Shown: positions 45,501 through 54,278, counted from the first letter of the stretch. The stretch is DNA of 64,000 nt from Saccharobesus litoralis (GCF_003063625.1 NZ_CP026604.1:124001-188000), one strand, 5' to 3'. Program-made: numbers and translations. Notes: generated by a model not told the origin, from the sequence alone.

Positions 45501-46945
45501 AAGTCACACTATACCTGCCGCTTATTGAAGCTAGTGGTCAGAGCGATAACAGATTGATAAACTCGCCATCTAATAAGGCGTTAGTCAATAGCGGTTCAGA
45601 GCCGGAAGCAAAACCCGATAGCCAATCCACTACAACGGATCCTGAAATAGCTCATCGTCAAGCAAGCGCGCGCACAGATGAGTCAGGTCTAGTATTACAG
45701 ACTGAGCCATTTATTGATGATGATAGACGGATTATTCAGCAAGGTGAACGTTGCATACTGATTATTGAGGATGACCTTCACTTTGCACAAGTTTTACAAA
45801 AGTTAGCTCATGAGGATGATTACAAGTGCCTAATCACAGATAAAGGACGTGAGGGCATATATTTAGCGAAAGAATATAAACCAACCGGTATTTTACTTGA
45901 TATGGGCTTGCCTGATATCGACGGCGCTCATGTATTAGAACAACTCAAATTTAATTTGATAACGCGGCATATTCCGGTTCATGTTATATCTGGCGGTAAT
46001 CAAAAGGTTCAGTCTCTTAATTTAGGCGCGTACAGCTTTATTGAAAAACCAGCCGAAAGCGACAATATTCGCACCGTACTAGCACAAATTGAAAAGAGCA
46101 GCCAAGGTGGTGCTAAGCAAGTGTTGGTGATTGAAGATGACAGCAAAACGCAACAAGCTGTAAAGCGCTTGTTGGATGTACCAGATATTGAATTAACATT
46201 CGCGGCCAATAGCCAGCAAGTTAACGATTGTTTAAACAAAAATGAATATGACTGCATAGTATTAGACCTTGGCTTACCTGACATAAGTGGCATTGAAGTA
46301 CTAGAGAAAATTAATCAATTGCCAGGAAATAAGCCGCCAGTCATCATTTACACTGGCCAAGAAATTTCAGATCAAGATATGATGATATTGGGCAAAAACA
46401 CAGCTGATATTATTATTAAAGGGGTCGAATCACCAGAGCGCTTGCTGGATGATGTGACGTTATTCCTGCATTCAGTCGGTCACGATTTACCAGAAGAACA
46501 GAAGAGCGCTATTGAGTTATTGCACAATGAACATGATGTTTTGCGAGGCAAAAAAATACTGTTAGTCGATGATGATATGCGTAATGTGTTTGCTATGTCT
46601 CGCCAGTTAACCGCTGTTGGTTTGGATGTTGTGATGGCAGAAAATGGCAAAAAGGCGATTGATCTTTTAGAGCAAGGCGTTGATGAGGAAACGCAATTTG
46701 ATCTAATTTTAATGGATATTATGATGCCGGTGATGGATGGCTACGAAGCCATGACACGTATCCGTAAAATGCCGTTATTCAAAGAAATCCCTATCATTGC
46801 GTTAACAGCAAAAGCCATGACAGAGGACAAACATAAATGTTTTGATGCCGGCGCGTCTGAATACATTACTAAGCCTGTCGATATGGATAAATTAATTTCT
46901 ATTCTCAGTGTTTGGTTATATGAAAACAGGACAAAGCATGGCTAA
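42557..46945 (+). CDS. Large hybrid histidine kinase: CHASE3 repeats, GAF, kinase and three receivers
   Basis: 1462 residues. A TM helix near residues 15-35 (VVLIVVIGFGAINYYGI) is followed by three related CHASE3-like four-helix segments (motifs SSQRNFLLTGNETHLQPF, GERGYLITGNDKFLQPY, LAKGYVLTNHQPFIE), a second TM (~455-475), GAF (~505-650), a long coiled coil (~655-750), HisKA with histidine in FLANMSHELRTPLNS, HATPase (~880-1000, GGTGLGLTISKQL), then three receivers with phospho-Asp in ILLDMGLPD, IVLDLGLPD and ILMDIMMPV. The first gene of a tight run with cheR, cheB and a second hybrid kinase, all overlapping, so it is surely one operon. It is built for a multistep phosphorelay; the signal is unknown. 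Confidence 0.93.
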   Translation: MFYIKRLAKVKNTLFSSVVLIVVIGFGAINYYGINNAATTTRWVEHTYQVINDASHIELLLSEMESSQRNFLLTGNETHLQPFITQEKALLSAITDLQQLVSDNPPQVEKLEQFKALLQQWLTTQAKPLIAERQKVAQGAGSLEDLQSLVGSEKGKNIFDNIRVELAAMDQAFYHAENAEARVLVLAIAKSLVDMETGERGYLITGNDKFLQPYRLGQSQITEQIDQLHQLLNNSFNPQYVKAQLDDLAFILSQWRNHLITGLVENKQNSQPIKRSSDLVLSAKTTELATQVDMRLTSLYSQFSQAHNQKAVNLLLSIRELMAQQQVLAKGYVLTNHQPFIEKLTAEHDLLQVKLTELEQMLAVSFSANEMRRHLNKVEFLSKEWRESAAMPLIELRTQINQAPNSITNLVAEVEQQSKQSQITELRELLNIFKQVELDLLIKRQADAKSTATFMLWLVVLGTLAIASFAVVVLRASSALRVKSDELQQERSKLEQQNWVKSSFSDTVAQLQGHKQIEQFGNTLLTTLVPKLNGQLGLFYFTQKSDDGSPYLSLLSSFAFSQRKNLASSYQFGESLVGQCALEQKTILLSNAPNDYIVVSSGAGDAAPQNIIIFPILFEKNVLAVVEIASLQAFSSLHQLLIEQLVSNTGVILNNILAQHRTQELLTESQAQSEELQAQQEELRVANSNLEAQTNRLTESEQNLQQQSEELRVANEELEEKQELQKKQHAELEKAKQEVDRKAQDLATASQYKTEFLANMSHELRTPLNSLLILSKELSKNRHGNLTKEQLEDIDVIHSGGHSLLTLINDIMDLSKVEAGKLHIESNPTSIKSTFQSLQRLFAGAASDKGLKFIIDIDTAIPDYLLTDALRLEQIIKNFLSNAFKFTSAGEVKLQACLAEQNKQFKQRALQENSVLAITVSDTGIGIAPEKQQQIFEAFQQADGSTTRKFGGTGLGLTISKQLAELLGGEIQLTSQEGAGSQVTLYLPLIEASGQSDNRLINSPSNKALVNSGSEPEAKPDSQSTTTDPEIAHRQASARTDESGLVLQTEPFIDDDRRIIQQGERCILIIEDDLHFAQVLQKLAHEDDYKCLITDKGREGIYLAKEYKPTGILLDMGLPDIDGAHVLEQLKFNLITRHIPVHVISGGNQKVQSLNLGAYSFIEKPAESDNIRTVLAQIEKSSQGGAKQVLVIEDDSKTQQAVKRLLDVPDIELTFAANSQQVNDCLNKNEYDCIVLDLGLPDISGIEVLEKINQLPGNKPPVIIYTGQEISDQDMMILGKNTADIIIKGVESPERLLDDVTLFLHSVGHDLPEEQKSAIELLHNEHDVLRGKKILLVDDDMRNVFAMSRQLTAVGLDVVMAENGKKAIDLLEQGVDEETQFDLILMDIMMPVMDGYEAMTRIRKMPLFKEIPIIALTAKAMTEDKHKCFDAGASEYITKPVDMDKLISILSVWLYENRTKHG

Positions 46946-47786
46946 GTTAGATCACCAAGCTTATGAGTTAGATCTGTTATTAAGTGCGATACATTATCGA
47001 TATGGATATGACTTTAGAGATTACGCTAAAGCTTCATTAACACGAAGAGTCGAGTTGTGTTTACAAAAACTAGACTTAACTTATGTGTCTGAGCTAATTC
47101 CTAAAATTTTACATGATACGCATTGCTTTAATGTGTTCTTAAAGGAAATGTCGGTCACTGTGACCGATTTTTTCCGCAACCCAGAGGTGTTTAATGAAAT
47201 ACGCACTAGTGTATTTCCTAAGTTACAAACCTTTTCTCGAATTAGTATTTGGCATGTTGGTTGTGCCACGGGGCAAGAAGTTTATTCAATGGCAATGCTC
47301 TTAGATGAAGCTGGGCTACTTGAGAAAAGCCGCTTGTATGCCACCGATTTTAATTCGGGTTCATTAGCTTATGCTAAAAAAGGCATCTATTCACAGCAAG
47401 AACTACAAGATGCGGCAGAGGGCTATCATAAAGCTGGCGGGCAAAAGCAATTATCCTACTATTTTCATTCAAACTTTGGCTCAGCAAAAATTTGTGACAA
47501 TTTAAAATCGCACGTTACCTTTGCTCATCACAACTTAATGCAAGATCAAGCTTTTGCTGAGATGCAGCTAATTTTATGTCGAAATGTACTAATTTATTTT
47601 GCAGAGCCGTTAAAAAATAGAGTACTTAATATATTAAGCCAAAGCTTGAACCGCCATGGTTATTTGGTACTGGGTGATAAGGAATCTCTTATGTTTAGTG
47701 AGGTTCATGATAAGTTTCAAGAGCATGACGCTAAGTTGAAAATATACCGGAAAAAACGTGAACACAGTGTCGCCTATCATCCCTAA
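46938..47786 (+). CDS. CheR-type protein-glutamate O-methyltransferase
   Basis: 282 residues from ATG 46938, overlapping the upstream kinase stop by 8 bases; the frame is open from 46908, but those residues lie inside the kinase gene. It has the helical N-terminal CheR domain (RYGYDFRDYAKASLTRRVE) and the SAM-binding fold with IWHVGCATGQEVYSMAM, YATDFNSGSLAYA and LILCRNVLIYFAEPL. It is linked to kinase and methylesterase genes and not to a flagellar chemotaxis cluster, so it probably modifies the neighbouring kinase or a receptor-like coiled coil (inference). Confidence 0.92.
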   Translation: MAKLDHQAYELDLLLSAIHYRYGYDFRDYAKASLTRRVELCLQKLDLTYVSELIPKILHDTHCFNVFLKEMSVTVTDFFRNPEVFNEIRTSVFPKLQTFSRISIWHVGCATGQEVYSMAMLLDEAGLLEKSRLYATDFNSGSLAYAKKGIYSQQELQDAAEGYHKAGGQKQLSYYFHSNFGSAKICDNLKSHVTFAHHNLMQDQAFAEMQLILCRNVLIYFAEPLKNRVLNILSQSLNRHGYLVLGDKESLMFSEVHDKFQEHDAKLKIYRKKREHSVAYHP

Positions 47787-48348
47787 AATCGTAGTTATTG
47801 GCACGTCTGCAGGGGGCTTAAGTATGTTGCAGCATATATTAGCTGATTTACCAAAGGATTGGTCAACGCCGATATTGATAGTACAACATCAACTGCAAAC
47901 GGCAGACGAAAGTTTAGTTGAGTTACTCAATTTAGTGAGTCCTTTACCATGTTGCTATGCGTTAGATGGGCAAAAAATTCAGTTAGGTCATGTTTATGTC
48001 TCACCGCCGGGTTACCACTTTTTAGTCGAAGACAGTCAAACATTGGCATTGTCGGATGACGAGCCTATTCATTATGCACGTCCTTCAATTGATTTACTTT
48101 TGCAATCTGCGGCAACCGCTTTTGGTAAGGCTGTAATCGCGGTGATATTGACCGGAGCGAATAGTGACGGCGCAGCAGGATTAAAAAAAGTGAAAGAGCA
48201 AGGTGGGATCACCTTGGTACAAATGCCGTTGTGTGCTGAGTATGATGCTATGCCCAACGCGGCTATTAGTGCCACTGATATTGATTGCGTATGCTTGCCT
48301 AGCCAGATCAGCTTAAAATTAAGGGAGTATTGTCACTATGAGTCATAA
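47758..48348 (+). CDS. CheB-type methylesterase without receiver domain
   Basis: 196 residues from a GTG start that overlaps the cheR end by 29 bases. It contains only the catalytic domain: serine in GTSAGGLSML (~17), histidine in IVQHQLQ (~43) and aspartate in TGANSDGA (~135), the CheB triad. The usual N-terminal receiver is absent, so activity would be controlled by partners and not by its own phosphorylation. Together with the adjacent CheR it gives reversible methylation within this signalling operon. The next gene overlaps its end by 11 bases. Confidence 0.9.
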   Translation: MNTVSPIIPKIVVIGTSAGGLSMLQHILADLPKDWSTPILIVQHQLQTADESLVELLNLVSPLPCCYALDGQKIQLGHVYVSPPGYHFLVEDSQTLALSDDEPIHYARPSIDLLLQSAATAFGKAVIAVILTGANSDGAAGLKKVKEQGGITLVQMPLCAEYDAMPNAAISATDIDCVCLPSQISLKLREYCHYES

Positions 48349-50905
48349 ACATAAGCTACTAGTGGTTGATGATGAACCTCATAATTTATATACCATGCGG
48401 CGTATAATAGAGCCTATGCAAGTAGAGATTATTGAAGCTCGATCTGGCGAAGAGGCGTTGCGGGCTTTGTTAAACAATGACTTTTTTTTGGTATTAATGG
48501 ATGTGCAAATGCCAGGGATGAGTGGTTTTGAAGCGGCAAGCCTTGTGTTAGATAATCCTAAAACAGCACATATTCCTATTGTGTTTGTCACCGCTAATAC
48601 CCGAGAAGAAGGCGTCGCGTTAAGAGGCTATAAAACCGGTGCTGTCGATTATCTATCTAAACCGGTCGACCCGATTGTGTTGCTCGCTAAAATTCGCGTA
48701 TTTCGTGAATTATGGAGTAAAACAATAGAGTTAAAACAAACTAATTTGCAATTGGCTGAGGTAAATAGAGAACAAAGTAAACTTAACCAAGAATTAGTGA
48801 AAGCCAGTGAGTCGTTAGCGTTAACCAATCATCAATTAAAACAAGAAGTCGCAGACAGGTTGGCTGCCGAGCAAGCGCTGGAAGAAGCTCGATGTCAGGC
48901 TGATTCCGCCAACAAAGCTAAAAGCGCTTTTTTAGCTAATATGAGTCATGAAATACGCACTCCACTTGGCGCTATCACAGGTTATTTGCATTTGATTATG
49001 CAGAGCCAATTAACCAGCCGACAACAGGAATATTTAAATAAAATTAAGTTGTCAGCTAACAACTTGCTGGCAGTGATTAATGATATTTTAGATTTTTCTA
49101 AAATTGAGGCGGATAAACTGGAAATAGAGTCTGTTCCGTTTGATCTTGATTCTGTGTTACACAATGTTAGCGATGTCGTCGCCTTTAAAGCGGAAGATAA
49201 GCAACTGGAATTGGTTATTGATTGCCCACAAAACATACCCTGTAATCTGGTTGGTGACCCATTGCGTTTAGGTCAAATCCTTTTGAATTTGGTCAGTAAT
49301 GCTGTCAAGTTCACTAATAAAGGTGAAATCGTGCTTTGTATTCGACTGGCATCTGAAATTAAAACAACAGATCCGCGAGTGTGTATTCAATTTTCGGTGC
49401 AAGATACGGGAATAGGTATGGATGACAGCCAAATGGCTAAATTATTTCAGCCCTTTAGTCAGGCTGATTCATCTACCACTCGCCAATATGGTGGCACTGG
49501 CTTGGGGTTAGTGATTTGCCAAAAATTACTAGGGTTAATGGGCAGTGAGCTCAAAGTTGAAAGTGCAGTGGGAAAAGGTAGCCAATTTAATTTTACCTTA
49601 AATTTTGACCTAGGTGACCAAGCGCCAATTGTCAGTTTTGAGCGGTTAAACGCTTGTTTTGAGCAGGCTAATGTATTGGTGGTTGATGATCATCAATACT
49701 CACGCACTATATTGGTTAATATGTTACGCAGCTTTGGAGTTAATGCGACAACAGTTGATAGTGGTAACAAGGCTATAAAAGAGGTGAAAAAAGCCCTCGA
49801 TAGCAAGCCATACAACTTATTGTTGGTAGATTGGCGAATGCCTGAATTGGATGGTTTACAAACGATTCAAGCTTTAAAACAACAACTGCCGGAACCGTCA
49901 TTACCCAAGTTTATTTTAATGAGTGCTTATCAATTTGATAGCCCTGAATTACAGCAATATGATGCGTTACTTAATGGCTTTTTGGCAAAACCTGTTAGCT
50001 CATCCCAATTACTTGAAACCTTACAGGCCAGTTTGTTGTCAGCTGATTTTAACGAATTTATAGATAAGCGTACTCATACCGATCAATCAATTGAGATCCC
50101 AGACTTTTCGGGTAAAAAAGTATTATTAGTTGAAGATGATGCACTCAATCAAGAAATAGCCTTGGAGTTACTCAACCAAGTTAATTTAACTGTCGATTTA
50201 GCAGAAAACGGTCAGCAAGCTGTAGACTGTATTATTAGAAATGCTGAGTTTAAAACTTACGATATTGTGCTGATGGATTGCCAAATGCCAATTATGGATG
50301 GATACCAAGCCACCAAAACTATTCGTCAGCATGAAAGCTGTAAGCACTTACCTATTATCGCCATGACAGCAAATGCTATGACTAGCGACAAAGAAAAATG
50401 CCGCGCAGCTGGTATGACTGACCATGTGGCTAAACCGATAGACGTAGAACAACTATATAAAACATTACAGCTATATTTAAATACTGATAATTCGTTTGCA
50501 CTGCAAGATCAGAGTTCAGTGCAACAAACGGGAGCTAAGACTCACACAAACGCAGAACAAAGTATACTTGATGCGCCAGGTTTAAATTCAGACGAAGGGA
50601 TAAGAATGTTAGGAGGACAAGATAAATTCTATCGAAAAATGCTTGTGCAATTTGCAGAGCAAAACAGTGGTGTTGTAGAAACCATTAAAACCCAATTATC
50701 AGCAGGCCACTGGGAAGAGGCACACCGCACAACACATAACTTAAAAAGTGTATCAGGCAGTTTGGGCGCTGAAACGCTTTATCAAGTGGCGAGTCAATTG
50801 GAAAATAAAATTCTAGGAAAAAATATAGACGATATACAAGCTGCTTTACATCCGGTGCAACAACACGTGACACCTATTATTCAGCATGTTAAAAAATATT
50901 CTTAA
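48338..50905 (+). CDS. Hybrid response regulator/histidine kinase: REC-HisKA-HATPase-REC-REC-HPt
   Basis: 855 residues, no membrane segment. An N-terminal receiver (~1-130, phospho-Asp in LVLMDVQMP) is followed by a coiled coil (~135-190), HisKA with histidine in FLANMSHEIRTPLGA, HATPase (~300-430, GGTGLGLVICQKL), a second receiver (~445-565, LLLVDWRMPE), a third (~590-710, IVLMDCQMPI) and a C-terminal HPt domain with histidine in AHRTTHNLKSVSGSLG (~797). It starts 11 bases inside the cheB end. The N-terminal receiver means its kinase is itself controlled by phosphorylation, presumably by the large CHASE3 kinase upstream; the HPt can pass phosphate on to separate regulators. Confidence 0.93.
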   Translation: MSHKHKLLVVDDEPHNLYTMRRIIEPMQVEIIEARSGEEALRALLNNDFFLVLMDVQMPGMSGFEAASLVLDNPKTAHIPIVFVTANTREEGVALRGYKTGAVDYLSKPVDPIVLLAKIRVFRELWSKTIELKQTNLQLAEVNREQSKLNQELVKASESLALTNHQLKQEVADRLAAEQALEEARCQADSANKAKSAFLANMSHEIRTPLGAITGYLHLIMQSQLTSRQQEYLNKIKLSANNLLAVINDILDFSKIEADKLEIESVPFDLDSVLHNVSDVVAFKAEDKQLELVIDCPQNIPCNLVGDPLRLGQILLNLVSNAVKFTNKGEIVLCIRLASEIKTTDPRVCIQFSVQDTGIGMDDSQMAKLFQPFSQADSSTTRQYGGTGLGLVICQKLLGLMGSELKVESAVGKGSQFNFTLNFDLGDQAPIVSFERLNACFEQANVLVVDDHQYSRTILVNMLRSFGVNATTVDSGNKAIKEVKKALDSKPYNLLLVDWRMPELDGLQTIQALKQQLPEPSLPKFILMSAYQFDSPELQQYDALLNGFLAKPVSSSQLLETLQASLLSADFNEFIDKRTHTDQSIEIPDFSGKKVLLVEDDALNQEIALELLNQVNLTVDLAENGQQAVDCIIRNAEFKTYDIVLMDCQMPIMDGYQATKTIRQHESCKHLPIIAMTANAMTSDKEKCRAAGMTDHVAKPIDVEQLYKTLQLYLNTDNSFALQDQSSVQQTGAKTHTNAEQSILDAPGLNSDEGIRMLGGQDKFYRKMLVQFAEQNSGVVETIKTQLSAGHWEEAHRTTHNLKSVSGSLGAETLYQVASQLENKILGKNIDDIQAALHPVQQHVTPIIQHVKKYS

Positions 50906-51055
50906 TACTGTAGAAGACGGTTAACGGCGGCGCTGCCTCTAATTTACAACTATTGTCGAAACAGCAAGAAAAACTTGTAGGGCCGGTTTTATACCGGCAA
51001 ACAGCGGTACTACAAAGGTACTACAAAAATCTATGGCTGGAGGATATCAAACCCA

Positions 51056-51081
51056 CCCCACAAAACTGATGCTTTGTGGGG
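51056..51081 (-). terminator. Hairpin downstream of the DUF413 gene
   Basis: Perfect 9-base stem CCCCACAAA / TTTGTGGGG with an 8-base loop, 18 bases beyond the minus-strand stop at 51099. It could also end the plus-strand operon. T-tracts are weak in both directions. The stretch 50906-51055 additionally contains a small GGCCGGTTTTATACCGGC palindrome. Confidence 0.5.
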
Positions 51082-51098
51082 CAGAGTTTATAACAAAA

Positions 51099-51458
51099 TT
51101 ACATTGCCAATTCGCTTGAAAACGACTCATCCATAAATTGGCTAACTTCGTTATTGTGCTTTGATGAAAACGGTGACGCTTTACGATGCGTCGCAGCTAT
51201 GGCTTCTTGATATTTACGCCATAATTTAACCGCATACATGGAAGATTCACCATTTTGGCAAATAGTATTAACAAAGGTTTCTTCATCTGCTGAACATGGT
51301 GGAATATTACCCGATAGCAGTGATGAGAGTCTTTCACCATATTGCTCTAGCAACTGAGATTCTTTAATTGAGAAACAGCCACTTCTGCTGATCCCAGCTT
51401 TAAAATTTACGTTGTCGTAATAAGCGTATTGACCAAGGTTAATGCCGTTTTCCATCAT
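51099..51458 (-). CDS. DUF413 / MaoP-like protein
   Basis: 119 residues. The core FKAGISRSGCFSIKESQLLE followed by ~40 residues and SSMYAVKLWRKYQEAI matches the DUF413 family, whose E. coli member MaoP (YifE) is needed with the maoS site for Ori macrodomain organisation. The E. coli protein has the same FxxGFSRxGxFTIKExQLLE pattern. Whether this copy has the same role is unknown; it starts 11 bases after the upstream small secreted protein gene, which is an unusual setting, and may be a paralogue. Confidence 0.8.
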   Translation of the reverse strand: MMENGINLGQYAYYDNVNFKAGISRSGCFSIKESQLLEQYGERLSSLLSGNIPPCSADEETFVNTICQNGESSMYAVKLWRKYQEAIAATHRKASPFSSKHNNEVSQFMDESFSSELAM

Positions 51459-51469
51459 GATATTGTCTC

Positions 51470-51787
51470 CTAATCACGATATTGCTGAATAAAACTAACG
51501 ATGTCGCCGAAGGTGTCAAACAACAAAAACTTTTGTTGTTTGAGCTGTGAATTTGTACACTCGACTATGGTATCTTCAAACGTGAGTTGACCGTTCTCGC
51601 CACTTAAGTCGTCATCAGAATTGCCGACTTTTTCTAGGCATTTTTCAACTATTGAAGACACAGTTTTATAAGGAGCCTCGTTTGTTACACTTTGCTCACT
51701 ATCAAGGTTTGATTCTTGGGCATTGAGTTTAAACACTGTTAAGGCGATAACAGCGAGTAATAGGGTAGTGATAGGCAACTTTTTCAT
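51470..51787 (-). CDS. Small secreted protein of unknown function (105 aa)
   Basis: A signal peptide (MKKLPITTLLLAVIALTVFK, cleavage near LNAQ) is followed by an acidic, mostly helical ~80-residue mature part with two cysteines (EKCLEKVG, VECTNSQ) that could pair. No family recognised. It is probably co-transcribed with the DUF413 gene 11 bases downstream. The palindromic motif at 51855, shared with the LysR/hybrid-kinase promoter region, lies 68-82 bases upstream. Confidence 0.7.
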   Translation of the reverse strand: MKKLPITTLLLAVIALTVFKLNAQESNLDSEQSVTNEAPYKTVSSIVEKCLEKVGNSDDDLSGENGQLTFEDTIVECTNSQLKQQKFLLFDTFGDIVSFIQQYRD

Positions 51788-52172
51788 GGTGTATACTCGG
51801 TTAAGTTCAAAGAGAAATTAATCCAAAATACCCTTCAAGAAAAACAAAAAATAATTGTCGCTACGATAAATTACTTTGTATAAAAAACGGTATTTGCAAT
51901 TGAAAAAATAGAGCTGTTTTTGGTAATTAATCTTGTGACTTATGTGAAAAAAGCTGCTTAAAATTATCAAGTTTTTGTGGGCGAGCATTTATGCTTGCAG
52001 AGCGTGCAAACCTTTTAACTCAAAAGAGTAAGACTACAGAATTTTGTTCCAGACAAATAATAAGTACCTGCATCCATACATGCACCAAAAGCAGGGGGAG
52101 CAAGGGCTTACTACTTGAAATGCTGAATAGTTACAATTTCTGTTAATACAGTTTTTGTCACACTAGGGCTTA
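51788..52172. other. Intergenic region with motif, direct repeat and element debris
   Basis: Besides the palindromic motif at 51855, positions ~52063-52085 contain a scrap of the MITE-2 core (GTACCTGCATCCATACATGC). A ~20-base sequence GGGCTTACTACTTnAAATnCT occurs at 52104 and again at 52165, the second copy spanning the stop codon of the minus-strand hybrid kinase gene. No gene recognised. Confidence 0.45.
51855..51869. promoter_or_regulatory. Candidate LysR-type binding motif, copy 1
   Basis: TTGTCG-CTA-CGATAA, an inverted repeat with one mismatch that includes a T-N11-A LysR box. It is embedded in a longer identical block AATAATTGTCGCTACGATAA also found at 54355-54374 between the PocR-domain kinase and the LysR gene. 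Confidence 0.5.
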
Positions 52173-54278
52173 CTACTTTAAATACTTGGCAATGGTGTCA
52201 AGCAACAGTGGCATATCTATGGGTTTACCTAGATACTCATCAAAACCAGCATCTTGGTAGTTAGCAAGTTCATCCTTCATGACACTGGCCGTTAGTGCCA
52301 CAATAGGCACGTCAGGGTTCAGTGCTTTTATGTTTTTACAGGCTTGCATACCATCGAGGTTTGGCATGTGAATATCCATTAATATTAAATTAGGCTTGTT
52401 TTCTTTGTATTTGTTTATAGCTTGTTGACCATCGTTGGCAAAAATTAATTTCGCTTGCGTAGGTTTTAGCATATTGCCGACGACTAAACGATTTATGTCA
52501 TTGTCTTCTGCTATTAATACTTGTTTGTTTTTCAGTTGCAAACCGGCCGCTGATTTTGTTGATAGTTTTTCTGGTTTTAGGTTAGTTGTCGATAGAGGCA
52601 AAATTAAATTAAACTGAGTCCCACGCCCTAATTGGCTTTCAACTTCAATAGTACCCTGCATTAAATCAACTAAGTTTTTCGAAATGGCCATACCTAAACC
52701 TGTACCGCCATATCTGCGAGTAGTCGATAGGTCGGCTTGTTCAAATCGCTCAAACAGAGCTTTGATACCTTGCTCATCCATGCCAATGCCAGAATCTATT
52801 ATATTAATTGATAGTGCTGAGCTACCCTGATAATTAATTGATTGGCAAATTATTTTAACATAGCCTGAATCGGTAAATTTAATGGCGTTTGATACTATAT
52901 TAATGAGTATCTGCCTAATTCTAACAGGGTCTCCTAACCAATTTTCTGGGCAGGTATTTTTTACGTCATACGTTAGATGAATGTTTTTTTCATCGGCAAT
53001 TAGGCTAAAGTCGGCAGCGGTTAGATTGATTAATTCATTAATGGAAAAAGGTATTTGTTCTAGGCTAATTTTTCCTGCCTCAATTTTAGAAAAATCAAGA
53101 ATGTCATTAATGATGGTTAAAAGTGAACGGGCTGAGTACATGGCTTTGTCTACCAGCAACTGACTTCTCGATTCAGTTATTCTACTTTGTAATAACTGTA
53201 GTATGCCCATGATACCGTTCATCGGCGTGCGGATCTCATGACTCATATTCGATAAAAATTCACTTTTAACTTTAGAAGCCGCTATCGCTTTTTCATTCGC
53301 TTGCCTTAAGTTTTGTTCTAGTAGTTTAGTGTCGGTTATATCTTGAATAACAGTCCAAACGCTTTTGTTGCTTGTTTCTTCATCGGCTATTACTGAATGC
53401 AGTAGCCCAAATATAATATTTCCATCGGTTGTTTTTAGTTTGATCTCAAGTGGTCCAAAAGAATGTTTTTCGGGTAATAAGACTAACTTTTCATTTAACT
53501 TCGATTTGTCTTTCTCTATAACAAAATCAGTTAATGTCATTTGCGAAATGGCTTGAGTTGAAGAGCCGATTAGCTTTAAAAATGCATGGTTTGCCAGGCT
53601 AATTTGGCCAGATTTAGCTGTTGTTTTTACAACGCCTAACGGAGCCATTTCAATAAATTGCGCGAAAGATTTAGCTAACATTTCGCGTTTACGGGTTTCT
53701 TTTTGCTTAGCGCTTAATATTTGTGCTTGGGCTAAACCCATTTCGGCAATCATTTCTGCCAATTTGGCTAAAAATTTAAAATGCGCTTCAATTTCCGACT
53801 CTGAATACACGGGTACTTTTTTAATGGCTTGAATATAGGCTTCTTCTTCAAAGCCAACGTTTTTCGCGCGCTGGCGAAACTCATCTATATCTGGTGGATT
53901 AAAAAAGAATTGGCCAGTAAATAAATTGGCGACATGCTGACCAGCAATAGTGACAGGCGTCGCGACATCGACTAAGCCATTTTTACAACGATAAACATTG
54001 TATTCATTACCTTGTTCAAGTTGTCCTGCTAGGGCTGTGTCGCTTTCTAAACAATTAGAACAAGTCGTTGCATTTTTTCGATGGAATTGGGTACATGAGT
54101 CTTGCCAGTTTGTGGCGATTAACACATTACCTTCAAGGTCGAGCAGGGCCGTAGTCATGCCGGTGGCGTTCGAATATAACTCTAATAGTTCGGTGAGTTT
54201 TTCGACATTAATTAGGTCTTTAATTAAATATCTAGGGCTAATGAGTTGATCAGGATCATACTGCATTTTTAACACCAC
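52173..54278 (-). CDS. Hybrid histidine kinase with N-terminal PocR sensory domain
   Basis: 701 residues, no membrane helix. The PocR domain (~15-185) has the cysteines and pattern FHRKNATTCSNCLESD plus YRCKNGLVDVATPV and VANLFTGQFFF. PocR domains bind small molecules such as propanediol-type metabolites. A PAS domain follows (~205-325), then HisKA with histidine in FLSNMSHEIRTPMNG, HATPase (~430-555, GGTGLGMAISKNLV) and a receiver (~585-700) with phospho-Asp in LILMDIHMP. It is divergent from the LysR gene, sharing a 139-base intergenic region with the palindromic motif. The ligand is unknown. Confidence 0.92.
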   Translation of the reverse strand: MVLKMQYDPDQLISPRYLIKDLINVEKLTELLELYSNATGMTTALLDLEGNVLIATNWQDSCTQFHRKNATTCSNCLESDTALAGQLEQGNEYNVYRCKNGLVDVATPVTIAGQHVANLFTGQFFFNPPDIDEFRQRAKNVGFEEEAYIQAIKKVPVYSESEIEAHFKFLAKLAEMIAEMGLAQAQILSAKQKETRKREMLAKSFAQFIEMAPLGVVKTTAKSGQISLANHAFLKLIGSSTQAISQMTLTDFVIEKDKSKLNEKLVLLPEKHSFGPLEIKLKTTDGNIIFGLLHSVIADEETSNKSVWTVIQDITDTKLLEQNLRQANEKAIAASKVKSEFLSNMSHEIRTPMNGIMGILQLLQSRITESRSQLLVDKAMYSARSLLTIINDILDFSKIEAGKISLEQIPFSINELINLTAADFSLIADEKNIHLTYDVKNTCPENWLGDPVRIRQILINIVSNAIKFTDSGYVKIICQSINYQGSSALSINIIDSGIGMDEQGIKALFERFEQADLSTTRRYGGTGLGMAISKNLVDLMQGTIEVESQLGRGTQFNLILPLSTTNLKPEKLSTKSAAGLQLKNKQVLIAEDNDINRLVVGNMLKPTQAKLIFANDGQQAINKYKENKPNLILMDIHMPNLDGMQACKNIKALNPDVPIVALTASVMKDELANYQDAGFDEYLGKPIDMPLLLDTIAKYLK

